Below are positions 1 through 7,459 of a DNA stretch of 11,171 bases, in pieces. The DNA lies in contig SFOH01000068.1 in NCBI GenBank assembly GCA_004552485.1, positions 1 to 11,171 of the forward strand, given 5' to 3'. The position numbers and the translations under genes were made by a program. Numbering within the stretch: position 1 is the stretch's first letter; each line of letters opens with the position of its first letter. This stretch comes from Bacteroidales bacterium. GTDB lineage: Bacteria; Bacteroidota; Bacteroidia; Bacteroidales; Muribaculaceae. Under the pieces are notes generated by a model. That model ran no database searches. It saw only the letters and a list, made by a program, of their open reading frames with translations, and was not told the origin of the DNA.

Positions 1-297
1 GCCGTCCGCAAGATGTAATCATAAGGGAACATAAACTCTGAAAACAGCATCGCTCCGCTTCCGTGCCACACGGGGGCGGGGCGATTCGTGTGTCGACCGT
101 GGGCTTTCGGGCAGGCTTTAACAAGTTTTCGGGCAAATTTTTTGAATATGTCGCGGATTTTTCTGAACTTTGTAAAGATTTTGCGTAGAAGCGCCGTTTT
201 GGCAGGCGGCAGAGGCGCCGGGCATGGTTGCCGGGCATGAGCCGCGTACGCAAGTCACTCAGTTTAAATATTTTACATCCAACAGGTATTACACAAT
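1..297. other. Non-coding region upstream of lepA
   Basis: No convincing gene is visible here. A reading frame beginning at base 1 reads A-V-R-K-M and stops at 16-18. It could be the last codons of an upstream gene, but this cannot be told from so little sequence. The stretch holds a possible promoter at 141-172. The presumed leader contains a 10-base direct repeat GCCGGGCATG at 217-226 and 230-239, and weak inverted repeats of the GCGCC/GGCGC type around 191-218. The bases just before the lepA ATG are A/T-rich with no Shine-Dalgarno, as is usual in Bacteroidetes. Confidence 0.5.
141..172 (+). promoter_or_regulatory. Candidate lepA promoter
   Basis: TTTG at 141-144 fits the Bacteroidetes -33 element. 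It is followed after 20 bases by GAACTTTG at 165-172, which matches the -7 consensus TAnnTTTG except for its first base. Spacing is right, but the imperfect -7 box lowers confidence. Transcription would start near 178 and leave a leader of about 120 bases before lepA. Confidence 0.35.
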
Positions 298-2061
298 ATG
301 AAGAATATCCGCAACTTCTGCATTATTGCGCACATCGACCATGGCAAGTCAACGCTGGCCGACCGTCTGCTGGAGTTCACCGACACGGTGGCCGGCAAGG
401 ACATGGAGGCGCAGGTGCTTGACGATATGGACCTGGAACGTGAGCGCGGCATCACCATAAAGAGCCACGCCATACAGATGGAGCATGAGATTGACGGCAC
501 CAACTATACCCTCAACCTCATTGACACTCCGGGACACGTGGACTTCAGCTATGAGGTGAGCCGCTCCATAGCCGCCTGCGAGGGCGCGCTACTGATTGTG
601 GACGCCACGCAGGGCATACAGGCGCAGACGATTTCGAACCTGTACATGGCCATCGACAACGACCTGGAAATCATACCTGTCGTGAACAAGGACGAGGTGG
701 AGGACCAGATTGTGGAGCTCTTGGGATGCAAGCACGAGGAGATTATCCGCGCGTCGGGCAAGACGGGCATGGGCGTCGAAGAGATTCTGCGCGCCATCGT
801 GGAGCGCGTGCCGGCGCCGAAGGGCGACCCGAAGGCTCCGCTGCAGGCTCTCATCTTCGACTCGGTCTTCAACCCCTTCCGCGGCATCATCGCCTACTTC
901 AAGATCGTGAACGGCACCATCTCGAAGAACGACTTCGTGAAGTTCGTGTCGACGGGCAAGGAGTACAATGCCGACGAGGTGGGCGTGCTGAAACTGGACA
1001 TGAGCCCGCGCCAGTCGCTGTCGGCCGGCAATGTGGGCTACATCATCTCGGGCATCAAGACGAGCAAGGAGGTGCGCGTGGGCGACACCATCACCCATGT
1101 GCAGAACCCGTGCGACAAGGCCATCGACGGCTTCCAGGAAGTGAAACCCATGGTGTTCGCGGGCGTTTATCCCATCGAGACCGAGGACTTCGAGAACCTG
1201 CGGGCGTCGCTGGAGAAGCTGCAGCTGAACGATGCCTCGCTCACGTTTGTGCCCGAGTCGTCGGCGGCGCTGGGCTTCGGCTTCCGCTGCGGATTCCTGG
1301 GGCTGCTGCACATGGAGATTGTGCAGGAGCGACTGGGGCGCGAGTTCGACATGGACGTGATAACCACGGTGCCGAACGTGTCGTACCGCGTCTATGACAA
1401 GAAAGGCGAGATGACCGAGGTGCACAACCCGTCGGGACTGCCCGACCTCACGCTCATCGACCACATCGAAGAGCCGTATATCCGCGCCACCGTCATCACC
1501 ACGGCCGAGTTCATAGGCCCGATCATGACGCTGTGCCTGGGCAAGCGCGGCGAGCTGGTCAAGCAGGAGTATATCTCGGGCAACCGCATGGAGATCACCT
1601 ACGATATGCCCCTGGGCGAGATTGTCATCGACTTCTACGACAAGCTGAAGAGCATCTCGAAGGGCTATGCCTCGTTCGACTACCACCTCCACGACTTCCG
1701 CGAGTCGAAGCTGGTGAAGCTGGACATTCTGCTGAACGGCGAGAGCGTGGACGCGCTGTCGACGCTGACCCACGTGGACAATGCCGTGACCTTCGGCCGC
1801 CGCATGTGCGAGAAGCTGAAAGAGCTGATACCGCGCCAGCAGTTCGACATCGCCATCCAGGCCGCCATCGGCGCCAAGATCATCGCCCGCGAGACCATCA
1901 AGGCCGTGCGCAAGGATGTGACGGCGAAGTGCTACGGCGGCGACATCTCGCGTAAGCGCAAGCTCCTGGAGAAGCAGAAGAAGGGCAAGAAGCGCATGAA
2001 GCAGATTGGCTCCGTCGAGGTGCCTCAGAAGGCCTTCCTGGCCGTGCTCAAACTCGACTGA
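298..2061 (+). CDS. lepA: Elongation factor 4 (LepA), ribosomal back-translocase GTPase, with a shortened G4 loop
   Basis: LepA/EF-4 is a ribosome-bound translational GTPase resembling EF-G without domain IV; it acts on stalled or mistranslocated ribosomes and in subunit biogenesis. The 587 residues show G1 AHIDHGKS (11-18), G2 RGIT (50-53), G3 DTPGH with the catalytic His (76-80) and G5 SGK (153-155). The EF-4-specific C-terminal end is present, with the AKCYGGDISRK and KKRMKQIG motifs. Most homologues run about 593-600 residues. The difference falls at G4. E. coli reads N-K-I-D followed by a loop of about a dozen residues. Here N130-K131 is followed at once by D-E-V-E-D, about eight residues short, so the guanine-contacting Asp of NKxD is missing or replaced by Glu. 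Frame is kept and no other damage is visible. The ATG at 298 gives the standard MKNIRNF N-terminus. ispE follows after 51 bases, probably in one operon. Confidence 0.96.
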   Translation: MKNIRNFCIIAHIDHGKSTLADRLLEFTDTVAGKDMEAQVLDDMDLERERGITIKSHAIQMEHEIDGTNYTLNLIDTPGHVDFSYEVSRSIAACEGALLIVDATQGIQAQTISNLYMAIDNDLEIIPVVNKDEVEDQIVELLGCKHEEIIRASGKTGMGVEEILRAIVERVPAPKGDPKAPLQALIFDSVFNPFRGIIAYFKIVNGTISKNDFVKFVSTGKEYNADEVGVLKLDMSPRQSLSAGNVGYIISGIKTSKEVRVGDTITHVQNPCDKAIDGFQEVKPMVFAGVYPIETEDFENLRASLEKLQLNDASLTFVPESSAALGFGFRCGFLGLLHMEIVQERLGREFDMDVITTVPNVSYRVYDKKGEMTEVHNPSGLPDLTLIDHIEEPYIRATVITTAEFIGPIMTLCLGKRGELVKQEYISGNRMEITYDMPLGEIVIDFYDKLKSISKGYASFDYHLHDFRESKLVKLDILLNGESVDALSTLTHVDNAVTFGRRMCEKLKELIPRQQFDIAIQAAIGAKIIARETIKAVRKDVTAKCYGGDISRKRKLLEKQKKGKKRMKQIGSVEVPQKAFLAVLKLD

Positions 2062-2112
2062 GCCGCGCCCTCCCTTCCGATTCCATAACCCGTCAGCAGC
2101 ATTGAATGACAG

Positions 2113-2937
2113 ATGATTAAGTTCCCGTACTGCAAGATTAATATCGGCCTGGAGATTCTCCGCAAGCGAGACGACGGCTACCACGACATCCGCACGGTGA
2201 TGTACCCCGTGCCCTGGACCGACATACTGGAGATTGTCCCCGCCGCGGGCGCGACGGACACGCTGACCGTCACGGGCAACGCCGTTGACTGTCCGCCGGA
2301 GCAGAACCTGGTGATGAAGGCCGTGCGCGCGCTGCGCGAGGTGGCCGAGTTCCCGCCGTATGACATCTATCTTCACAAGATTATCCCCGACGGAGCAGGC
2401 CTCGGGGGCGGCTCGTCGGACGCCGCCATCGCCGTGGTGATGCTCAACGACATGAACGCGCTGGGGCTCAGCGACGAGGACATGGCCATGATTATGAGCC
2501 GCGTGGGCAGCGACTGCCCGTTCTTCATCTACGATATGCCGATGCTGTGCGAGGGGCGCGGCGAGATTATGACGCCCGTCGAGCTGGACCTGCGCGGCTG
2601 GCACCTGGTCATCGCCAAGCCGGAGAATGCGCATGTCTCTACGGCCCGCGCCTATGCCGGGGTGACGCCCTGTGTGCCGCAGGCGTCGCTTGCCGAGGCC
2701 GTGAATGCTCCGGTCGAGGAGTGGCGCACGACGGTGAAAAACGCCTTCGAGCCGAGCGTCTTCGCCGCCGCACCGGTCATCGCGCTGGTCAAGAGCCGTA
2801 TGCAGCAGCTGGGTGCCGCGTACACCTCCATGAGCGGCAGCGGCGCCGCCGTCTACGGCCTGTTCCGCGAGCCCGTGCCCGAGGAGATTGTGCGCGCCGC
2901 TTTCGCCGGTTGCGCCACATTCTGCTGCCGCCTGTGA
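2113..2937 (+). CDS. ispE: 4-diphosphocytidyl-2-C-methyl-D-erythritol kinase
   Basis: IspE is the cytosolic GHMP-family kinase of the MEP pathway. It phosphorylates the 2-hydroxyl of CDP-methylerythritol using ATP, on the route to isopentenyl diphosphate. The 274 residues are a normal length. Lys8 in the N-terminal C-K-I-N segment matches the conserved active-site Lys. The ATP-binding glycine-rich loop PDGAGLGGGSSDAA lies at 92-105. GSDCPFF at 132-138 carries the conserved catalytic Asp134. A late MSGSGAAVYGLF segment is the third GHMP motif. The start at 2113 gives the usual M-I-x-F-P-x-x-K-I-N beginning; an ATG at 2106 is closed by an early stop. It follows lepA by 51 bases, and 118 bases separate it from grpE. 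No clear terminator follows it. Confidence 0.95.
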   Translation: MIKFPYCKINIGLEILRKRDDGYHDIRTVMYPVPWTDILEIVPAAGATDTLTVTGNAVDCPPEQNLVMKAVRALREVAEFPPYDIYLHKIIPDGAGLGGGSSDAAIAVVMLNDMNALGLSDEDMAMIMSRVGSDCPFFIYDMPMLCEGRGEIMTPVELDLRGWHLVIAKPENAHVSTARAYAGVTPCVPQASLAEAVNAPVEEWRTTVKNAFEPSVFAAAPVIALVKSRMQQLGAAYTSMSGSGAAVYGLFREPVPEEIVRAAFAGCATFCCRL

Positions 2938-3055
2938 ACGTTATCACGCTTTTTTTGTTATCTTTTTAAAGCATCGATGTTGCCGGGCCTCACTTTTGGC
3001 AATGTTTTTGCTGTGACAGACAATAACATTAAAACGAAATAAACACTTAGCTGAT

Positions 3056-3673
3056 ATGGCACATAAAGATACACAACTGAAAGACAAGAAACAGCAGGAC
3101 GCCGCGCAGGACACGGAAGCCCGCGTCGAGGACGTCCTGGACGAGTATCCCGAAGCTGCTGACGACCGGGCCATTGAAGACCTTGCCGCCGAGGAGCTCA
3201 ACGAGAATGACAAGCTCAAACAGGAGTTAGACGATACTAAAGCCGCCCTCGAGAAGGAGAAGAAAGAATACCTCTTCCTCATGGCAGACTTCGACAATTA
3301 CCGCAAACGCGTGCTCAAAGAGAAGCAGGAGCTCATCAAGAACGGCGCCGAGAAGGCTCTGTCCGGGCTGCTTCCCGTGGTCGACGACTTCGAGCGCGGC
3401 CTCAAAGCCTCCGAGAACGTGGAGGACGCCAAGGCCGTCCGCGAGGGCATGGAGCTCATCTACCAGAAATTCGTCAAATACCTGGCAGACAACGGCGTGA
3501 AGGCCATGGACACCGCCCCCGGCGTCGACTTCGACACCGACCTCCACGACGCCATCACCACCATCCCCGCTCCCGCCCCCGAGCTCAAGGGCAAGATCGT
3601 GGACACCACGCAGAAGGGCTACATGCTCAACGACAAGGTGCTGCGTCACGCCAAAGTCGTGGTGGGCGAATGA
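3056..3673 (+). CDS. grpE: Nucleotide exchange factor GrpE
   Basis: GrpE is the cytosolic nucleotide exchange factor of the DnaK (HSP70) chaperone; it drives ADP release and acts as a dimer. The 205 residues begin with an acidic, charged, probably disordered tail (1-45). A long charged helix rich in Lys and Glu (about 46-100) contains the conserved stretch E-Y-L-F-L-M-A-D-F-D-N-Y-R-K-R (71-85). The C-terminal beta domain carries PGVDFDTDLHDAI (155-167) and ends with the family hallmark K-G-Y-M-L-N-D-K-V-L-R-H-A-K-V-V-V. dnaJ follows after 47 bases, the usual Bacteroidales pairing, and dnaK is not in the window. The A-rich bases before ATG 3056 agree with this start. No convincing promoter was found in the 118-base gap from ispE, so it may be co-transcribed with lepA-ispE or use a non-consensus heat-shock promoter. 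Confidence 0.96.
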   Translation: MAHKDTQLKDKKQQDAAQDTEARVEDVLDEYPEAADDRAIEDLAAEELNENDKLKQELDDTKAALEKEKKEYLFLMADFDNYRKRVLKEKQELIKNGAEKALSGLLPVVDDFERGLKASENVEDAKAVREGMELIYQKFVKYLADNGVKAMDTAPGVDFDTDLHDAITTIPAPAPELKGKIVDTTQKGYMLNDKVLRHAKVVVGE

Positions 3674-3720
3674 GTCTGCGACCGACCCTCCCGTTTTTCA
3701 CAGAGTAAGAGAAAACTGAT

Positions 3721-4905
3721 ATGGCAGAAAAAAGAGATTACTACGAGGTCCTTGGGGTGAGCAAGACAGCCACGGCTGACGAGATCAAGAAAGCTTACCG
3801 CAAGCTGGCCATCAAATACCACCCTGACAAGAACCCCGGCGACAAGGCCGCCGAGGAGAAGTTCAAGGAGGCTGCCGAGGCCTACGATGTCCTCGGCAAT
3901 GAGGAGAAGCGTCAGAAATACGACCGTTACGGCCACTCGATGGGTCCGCAGGGCTTCGGCGGTGGCGGCGGAGGCGGCTTCTACGAAGGCGGCGGCATGA
4001 GCATGGACGACATCTTCGCTCAGTTCGGCGACATCTTCGGAGGACGCTTCGGCGGCGGTTTCGGAGGATTCGGCGGCGCTGCCGGCGCACGTCGCTCCCA
4101 GCCCCGTCAGCGCCGTGGCTCAGACCTGCGCATCCGCGTGAAGCTCACGCTCGACGAGATAGCCAAGGGCACGACCAAGACGCTCAAGATTCCCACCTTC
4201 GTCAAATGCGAGCACTGCAACGGCACGGGCGCCAAGGACGGCGTGGCCTTCGCCACCTGTCAGACCTGTCACGGCACAGGCCAGGTGACCCAGGTGCAGA
4301 ACACTCCGTTCGGCGCCATGCAGTCGACGGCCGTCTGCCCCACCTGTGAGGGCACGGGCAAGGTCATCACCGAGCGCTGCACCTACTGCAACGGCCAGGG
4401 CGTCGAGCGCAAGGACGTGCAGGTTTCGTTCAACATCCCCGCCGGCGTCGCCGACGGCATGACGCTCACTCTCCGCGGCAAAGGCAATGCTCCCGCCCAC
4501 GGAGGCGTCAACGGCGACCTGCTCGTGGTCATCGAAGAAATCAAGCACCCGGAGCTCATCCGCGACGGCAACGATGTCATCTACAACCTCATGCTCGACC
4601 TGCCCACCGCCACCCTCGGCGGCAGCGTGGAAGTGCCCACCATCGGCGGCCGTGCACGACTGAAGATTGCCCCGGGCACGCAGCCCGGCAAGGTGCTCCG
4701 TCTCCGCGGCAAGGGTCTGCCCGACATGGACCACAGCGGCGTCACCGGCGACGAGCTCATCAACGTCATGGTCTACATCCCCGAGACGCTCTCCGACGCC
4801 GAGAAGTCGGCCATCGAGAGCCTGCGTAACAGCCCCAACATTCAGCCCACCGAGGCCGAGAAACACCGGATCTTCTCCAAGCTCAAGCACATCTTCTCGG
4901 ACTGA
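3721..4905 (+). CDS. dnaJ: Molecular chaperone DnaJ (HSP40)
   Basis: DnaJ delivers unfolded clients to DnaK and stimulates its ATPase. The 394 residues contain every part of a type I DnaJ. The J domain (about 5-72) has the essential HPD at 34-36. A long Gly/Phe-rich linker follows (about 73-122), including a run of seven glycines. Four CxxCxGxG zinc repeats start at Cys163, Cys180, Cys206 and Cys220, giving two zinc sites. Two beta-sandwich client-binding domains and a dimerisation tail complete the protein. All eight zinc-ligand Cys are present. It lies 47 bases after grpE and its transcription probably ends at the hairpin at 4931-4991. Regulation is presumably by heat shock, but no inverted-repeat operator of the CIRCE type is visible nearby. 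Confidence 0.97.
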   Translation: MAEKRDYYEVLGVSKTATADEIKKAYRKLAIKYHPDKNPGDKAAEEKFKEAAEAYDVLGNEEKRQKYDRYGHSMGPQGFGGGGGGGFYEGGGMSMDDIFAQFGDIFGGRFGGGFGGFGGAAGARRSQPRQRRGSDLRIRVKLTLDEIAKGTTKTLKIPTFVKCEHCNGTGAKDGVAFATCQTCHGTGQVTQVQNTPFGAMQSTAVCPTCEGTGKVITERCTYCNGQGVERKDVQVSFNIPAGVADGMTLTLRGKGNAPAHGGVNGDLLVVIEEIKHPELIRDGNDVIYNLMLDLPTATLGGSVEVPTIGGRARLKIAPGTQPGKVLRLRGKGLPDMDHSGVTGDELINVMVYIPETLSDAEKSAIESLRNSPNIQPTEAEKHRIFSKLKHIFSD

Positions 4906-4930
4906 GACCCGGTTCGGGACCAGGCATAGG

Positions 4931-4991
4931 CCGCGCACTCGCCTTTTTATCCATTATTGTGGTAAAAAAGGCAAGTGTGCGGTTTGTTTTT
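4931..4991 (+). terminator. Long hairpin terminator after dnaJ
   Basis: Bases 4931-4982 fold into a long imperfect stem. Nine pairs (4931-4939 with 4974-4982, one G-U) are followed by a C-A mismatch. Eight pairs (4941-4948 with 4965-4972) then lead through a 2x2 internal loop and three pairs to the loop 4954-4959. The stem is followed by TTTGTTTTT (4983-4991), a U-rich tail in RNA. This is a good intrinsic terminator for the chaperone genes, and it overlaps the -33 region of the next promoter. Confidence 0.75.
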
Positions 4992-5022
4992 GTGCGTGTG
5001 TGCGGTTTTTTGCGTACCTTTG
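4989..5022 (+). promoter_or_regulatory. Promoter of the Omp85-type gene, nearly leaderless
   Basis: TACCTTTG at 5015-5022 is a perfect match to the Bacteroidetes -7 element TAnnTTTG. TTTG at 4989-4992 is an acceptable -33 element with a 22-base gap, slightly long. The start codon ATG lies only five bases after the -7 box, at 5028. Transcription is expected to begin at or within a base or two of the ATG. Confidence 0.65.
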
Positions 5023-5027
5023 CACCC

Positions 5028-6242
5028 ATGAAACGTTTTGAGATACTCATGCCGCTGCTCGCTTTGGGTCTGATGTGTTCGGCCCGAAGTGCGGAGGCAT
5101 ACACGGTTCAGACCGACTCTCTGACTACGGACAGCGTCGCCGTGCAGCTCCCCGCCGACAGCGTGGAGGCGCCCAAGCATTTCTATGAGAAAGGCTTTAT
5201 CGGCAAGGTCTACGACTACTTCCGCAACTCAAACCGTCCCGCTCCCGACAACAAGTTCGACATCAGCTTCATCGGCGGCCCTCACTATTCAAGCGAGGAG
5301 GGCTTCGGCATAGGCGTGGCCGGCTCGGGCTCGTACCGCGCCGGCGACTTCCACAACAAACGGACGCCGCGCTCCAATGTGACCCTCAAGCTCGACGTCA
5401 CCACCGGTCAGATGTACAAGATCGGCGCCGAGGGCTACCACATCTTCGAGAACGACCCCTACCGCATCAACTACGACGTCTACTTCTATTCGTTCAAGGA
5501 CAAGTGGTGGGGCATCGGCTACGACATGAACAACGACGACGCCAACGAGTGCATCTACAAACGCCTGCAGAGCCAGGCCACCGTCGACTTCGTCGTCAAG
5601 CTCCGCCGCGGCGTCTACCTGGGTCCCATCGCACAGTTCTCTTACGTCAACGCCCGCGACATGAACAAGCCCTGGCTGCTCGACGGCCTTCGCGACCGCA
5701 TCTTCACATGGGGTGGGGGACTGACGTTCTACATCGACACACGCGACATCCCGACGGGCGCCACCCGCGGCGTCTACGTGCGCTTCGACGCCATCAGCAG
5801 CCCGAAGTGGATGGGCAACAAAGACCCGTTCCGGCTCCTTGAGGTGAATGCCGCCACCTACTGCGGCGTGTGGCGCGGCGGCGTCTTAGCCTTCAATGTC
5901 CACTCGCGGCTGACGTGGGGCGACACGCCCTGGTGCTTTCTCAGCACCTTCGGAGGCTCGCACACCATGCGCGGCTACTGGGAAGGGCGCTACCGCGACA
6001 AGATGGAGGCCGACGCCACCGTCGAGCTTCGCCAGAGAGTGTGGCGCCGCAACGGCTTTGTGGTGTGGGGCGGCCTGGGCAATGTGTTCCCGCGTTTCAG
6101 CAAGCTGCACCTGCGCCACACGCTCCCCAACTTTGGCGCGGGCTACCGCTGGGAGTTCAAGAAGGGCGTGAACGTGCGCCTCGACGTCGGCTTCGGCCGC
6201 AACGGCCACGGCATCAACTTCTCCCTCAACGAGGCCTTCTGA
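5028..6242 (+). CDS. Omp85-superfamily outer membrane beta-barrel protein lacking POTRA domains
   Basis: This is a predicted 404-residue outer-membrane barrel of the bacterial surface antigen (BamA/TamA-like) family. Residues 1-24 form a signal peptide with a KR start, a hydrophobic core and A-E-A before the likely cleavage site. A short linker leads into repeated amphipathic beta strands. The family marker around 309-317 is GGSHTMRGY, the RGY motif of the inward L6 loop in Omp85 proteins. The C-terminal residue is Phe, the usual barrel-assembly signal. There is no room for POTRA domains, so it is not BamA itself. Small POTRA-less members are common in Bacteroidales, and their substrates are unknown. 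Codons 69 bases further upstream are open, but the signal peptide and promoter geometry both favour ATG 5028. It is transcribed separately from dnaJ; no terminator is obvious downstream. Confidence 0.85.
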   Translation: MKRFEILMPLLALGLMCSARSAEAYTVQTDSLTTDSVAVQLPADSVEAPKHFYEKGFIGKVYDYFRNSNRPAPDNKFDISFIGGPHYSSEEGFGIGVAGSGSYRAGDFHNKRTPRSNVTLKLDVTTGQMYKIGAEGYHIFENDPYRINYDVYFYSFKDKWWGIGYDMNNDDANECIYKRLQSQATVDFVVKLRRGVYLGPIAQFSYVNARDMNKPWLLDGLRDRIFTWGGGLTFYIDTRDIPTGATRGVYVRFDAISSPKWMGNKDPFRLLEVNAATYCGVWRGGVLAFNVHSRLTWGDTPWCFLSTFGGSHTMRGYWEGRYRDKMEADATVELRQRVWRRNGFVVWGGLGNVFPRFSKLHLRHTLPNFGAGYRWEFKKGVNVRLDVGFGRNGHGINFSLNEAF

Positions 6243-6377
6243 ACCTCCGCCCCGCCTCCCCGCGGGCTTATGCTCTGCGGGCGTTCCCGGTCGCGGGAAT
6301 TGGCGATATAACTTCTCTCGCGGTCTTTGATACCGGACAATAATATTTCATCACTCGGCCGTCTGCGGTGCGGCACG

Positions 6378-6413
6378 AAAAAAAAGGCTGCGCCACGGTT
6401 GGGTGACACAGCC
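6378..6413 (-). terminator. Intrinsic terminator of rpsP
   Basis: Read on the - strand, 6413 to 6386 forms an 11-pair stem (two or three G-U pairs) around the six-base loop CCAACC. It is followed at once by eight T residues (6385-6378, seen as A8 on the + strand). This is a canonical rho-independent terminator 25 bases past the rpsP stop codon. It closes the monocistronic rpsP unit and could also shield rpsP from the convergent barrel gene. Confidence 0.85.
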
Positions 6414-6438
6414 TCGTGTGAGGTTTGAAGAGTGAGAT

Positions 6439-6990
6439 TTATTCAGCGGCGGGAGCCTCCTCTGCGGGAGCTGCAGCGGCCTCAGCCTCTGCTTTTGCGG
6501 CTGCCTCGGCCTCAGCCTTGGCGGCGGCAAGCTCTGCCTTCTTCTTTGCTACTACCTCTGCCTTGGCAGCATTCTTGGCCTGCTCGTCGGCGAGACGCTG
6601 TTTGGCCTCTTCCTGCTGCTTGGTGGCCATGGAGACTTTCATCTTGTCAACTTTCTGCTGACGGTGGTTCTTCCATGCCTCGAAACGACGGTTTGCCTCG
6701 GCCTCGTCGAATGCGCCTTTCTTGACGCCACCGAGGAGGTGTTTCATCATCAGTACGCCCTCGTCGGAGAGGATTGCGCGTACGGTGTCAGTAGGTTCTG
6801 CGCCGTTGGATACCCAATACAAAGCCCGCTCGAAGTTAAGAGTGATTGTAGCAGGATTAGTGTTCGGATTATAGGAACCTATCCTTTCAATGTACTTACC
6901 ATCACGTGGTGCCCTGCTATCGGCGATTACAATAGGATAGAACGCATAGTTCTTGCGACCATGGCGTTGCAATCTAATTTTTGTTGCCAT
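6439..6990 (-). CDS. rpsP: 30S ribosomal protein S16 with a long Ala/Glu/Lys tail
   Basis: S16 binds 16S rRNA early in 30S assembly. The conserved core occupies about residues 1-85: MATKIRLQRHGRKNYAFYPI start, the ADSRAPRDGKYIERIGSYNP signature (23-42), and the A-L-Y-W-V-S-N-G-A-E-P-T-D-T-V segment. Residues about 100-183 form a low-complexity helix rich in Ala, Glu, Lys and Gln, ending in Ala/Pro/Glu. This makes the protein 183 residues, against about 80-90 in E. coli; such tails are normal in Bacteroidetes. It is on the opposite strand from its neighbours and has its own strong promoter (7045-7076) and terminator (6378-6413). The leader of about 50 bases is very A/T-rich. No rimM, trmD or rplS lies beside it, unlike the proteobacterial operon. 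Confidence 0.96.
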   Translation of the reverse strand: MATKIRLQRHGRKNYAFYPIVIADSRAPRDGKYIERIGSYNPNTNPATITLNFERALYWVSNGAEPTDTVRAILSDEGVLMMKHLLGGVKKGAFDEAEANRRFEAWKNHRQQKVDKMKVSMATKQQEEAKQRLADEQAKNAAKAEVVAKKKAELAAAKAEAEAAAKAEAEAAAAPAEEAPAAE

Positions 6991-7044
6991 AATTAATTGA
7001 AAAAATAATTATAAAAAAAATGGTTTTGTATGGTTTTACGGCCG

Positions 7045-7076
7045 CAAAGGTACGCATTTTCAGCGACATAGCCAAA
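7045..7076 (-). promoter_or_regulatory. rpsP promoter
   Basis: On the - strand TTTG (7076-7073) and TACCTTTG (7052-7045) match both Bacteroidetes elements perfectly and are separated by exactly 20 bases. Transcription should begin near 7040, giving a leader of about 50 A/T-rich bases before ATG at 6990. Confidence 0.8.
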
Positions 7077-7171
7077 TTTTTCGGCTCTTTTTTGCGCGCC
7101 TTTTTCGGGGGCGGGCCGCCGATGCAATAAATTCTTAACTTTTAGGCAATATTCGTGTAACGTCGGTGGCC

Positions 7172-7179
7172 TAATTTTG
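7172..7179 (+). promoter_or_regulatory. -7 box of the 50-residue peptide gene
   Basis: TAATTTTG matches TAnnTTTG exactly and lies 26 bases before ATG 7206. No good -33 element is seen 19-22 bases upstream. It diverges from the rpsP promoter, with about 95 bases between the two -7 boxes. Confidence 0.5.
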
Positions 7180-7205
7180 CGGTAGAAACGTAAAAGCATC
7201 AAGCA

Positions 7206-7358
7206 ATGCGCACAGTCAAGACATTAGACAAGCTAAGAGCCTTCGTATTATGGACTTACGTCGTGGCCGTCCTCACGGGTATCGCCTATGCCGCCCTCAC
7301 CGGACAGGAGACCGCGGAGCCTGCCGAGGTCATCTACGCCAAGTCACACGCCCGATAG
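7206..7358 (+). CDS. Small single-span membrane protein (50 residues), function unknown
   Basis: The frame starts ATG CGC ACA and ends at TAG 7356-7358, encoding 50 residues. Residues 1-11 are basic (MRTVKTLDKLR). Residues 12-31 are a continuous hydrophobic segment (A-F-V-L-W-T-Y-V-V-A-V-L-T-G-I-A-Y-A-A-L), long enough to cross the membrane once. Residues 32-50 form a polar tail with three acidic residues. Positive charges before the span predict an N-in orientation, or an uncleaved signal anchor. A consensus -7 box lies 26 bases upstream, and G+C content fits the neighbouring genes. No known family is recognised. It could be chance, but the promoter, the good codons and the clean topology support a real gene. 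Confidence 0.55.
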   Translation: MRTVKTLDKLRAFVLWTYVVAVLTGIAYAALTGQETAEPAEVIYAKSHAR

Positions 7359-7380
7359 GCGGCGTCACGGCCTCTCGCGC

Positions 7381-7430
7381 TTGAAGAAAGCGTTGAAGAA
7401 AGCGTGAGCGCCCGCGCAAAAACACGGGCG
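7381..7430. repeat. 12-base tandem duplication and small inverted repeat
   Basis: TTGAAGAAAGCG occurs twice head to tail at 7381-7392 and 7393-7404. Just after it CGCCCG (7409-7414) pairs with CGGGCG (7425-7430) around a 10-base A-rich loop. No T tract follows, so this is not a convincing terminator. The segment lies between the small peptide gene and the Yip1-like gene. Confidence 0.55.
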
Positions 7431-7459
7431 TGAGATATGGTTATTTCGCGGATTTTGAG

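Noticed and set aside
726..1397. 223-residue + strand frame inside lepA
   Set aside because: Arg/Gly-rich out-of-frame translation of lepA.
589..2634. 681-residue open frame on the - strand
   Set aside because: It lies entirely opposite lepA and ispE, both certain genes, and is His/Arg/Ala/Val-rich as expected from the complement of G+C-rich codons. It shows no domain and no promoter.
2959..2966. TATCTTTT as a grpE promoter
   Set aside because: It differs from TAnnTTTG in the last base and has no -33 partner; support is too weak to list.
4120..4938. 272-residue open frame on the - strand opposite dnaJ
   Set aside because: Same reason: a shadow of a G+C-rich gene, low-complexity and without recognisable motifs.
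6243..6360. A terminator or small gene after the barrel gene
   Set aside because: Short G/C-rich repeats are present but no stem followed by a T run and no plausible start codon with coding character was found.
7409..7430. CGCCCG/CGGGCG hairpin as a terminator of the small peptide gene
   Set aside because: No run of T follows the stem on either strand.
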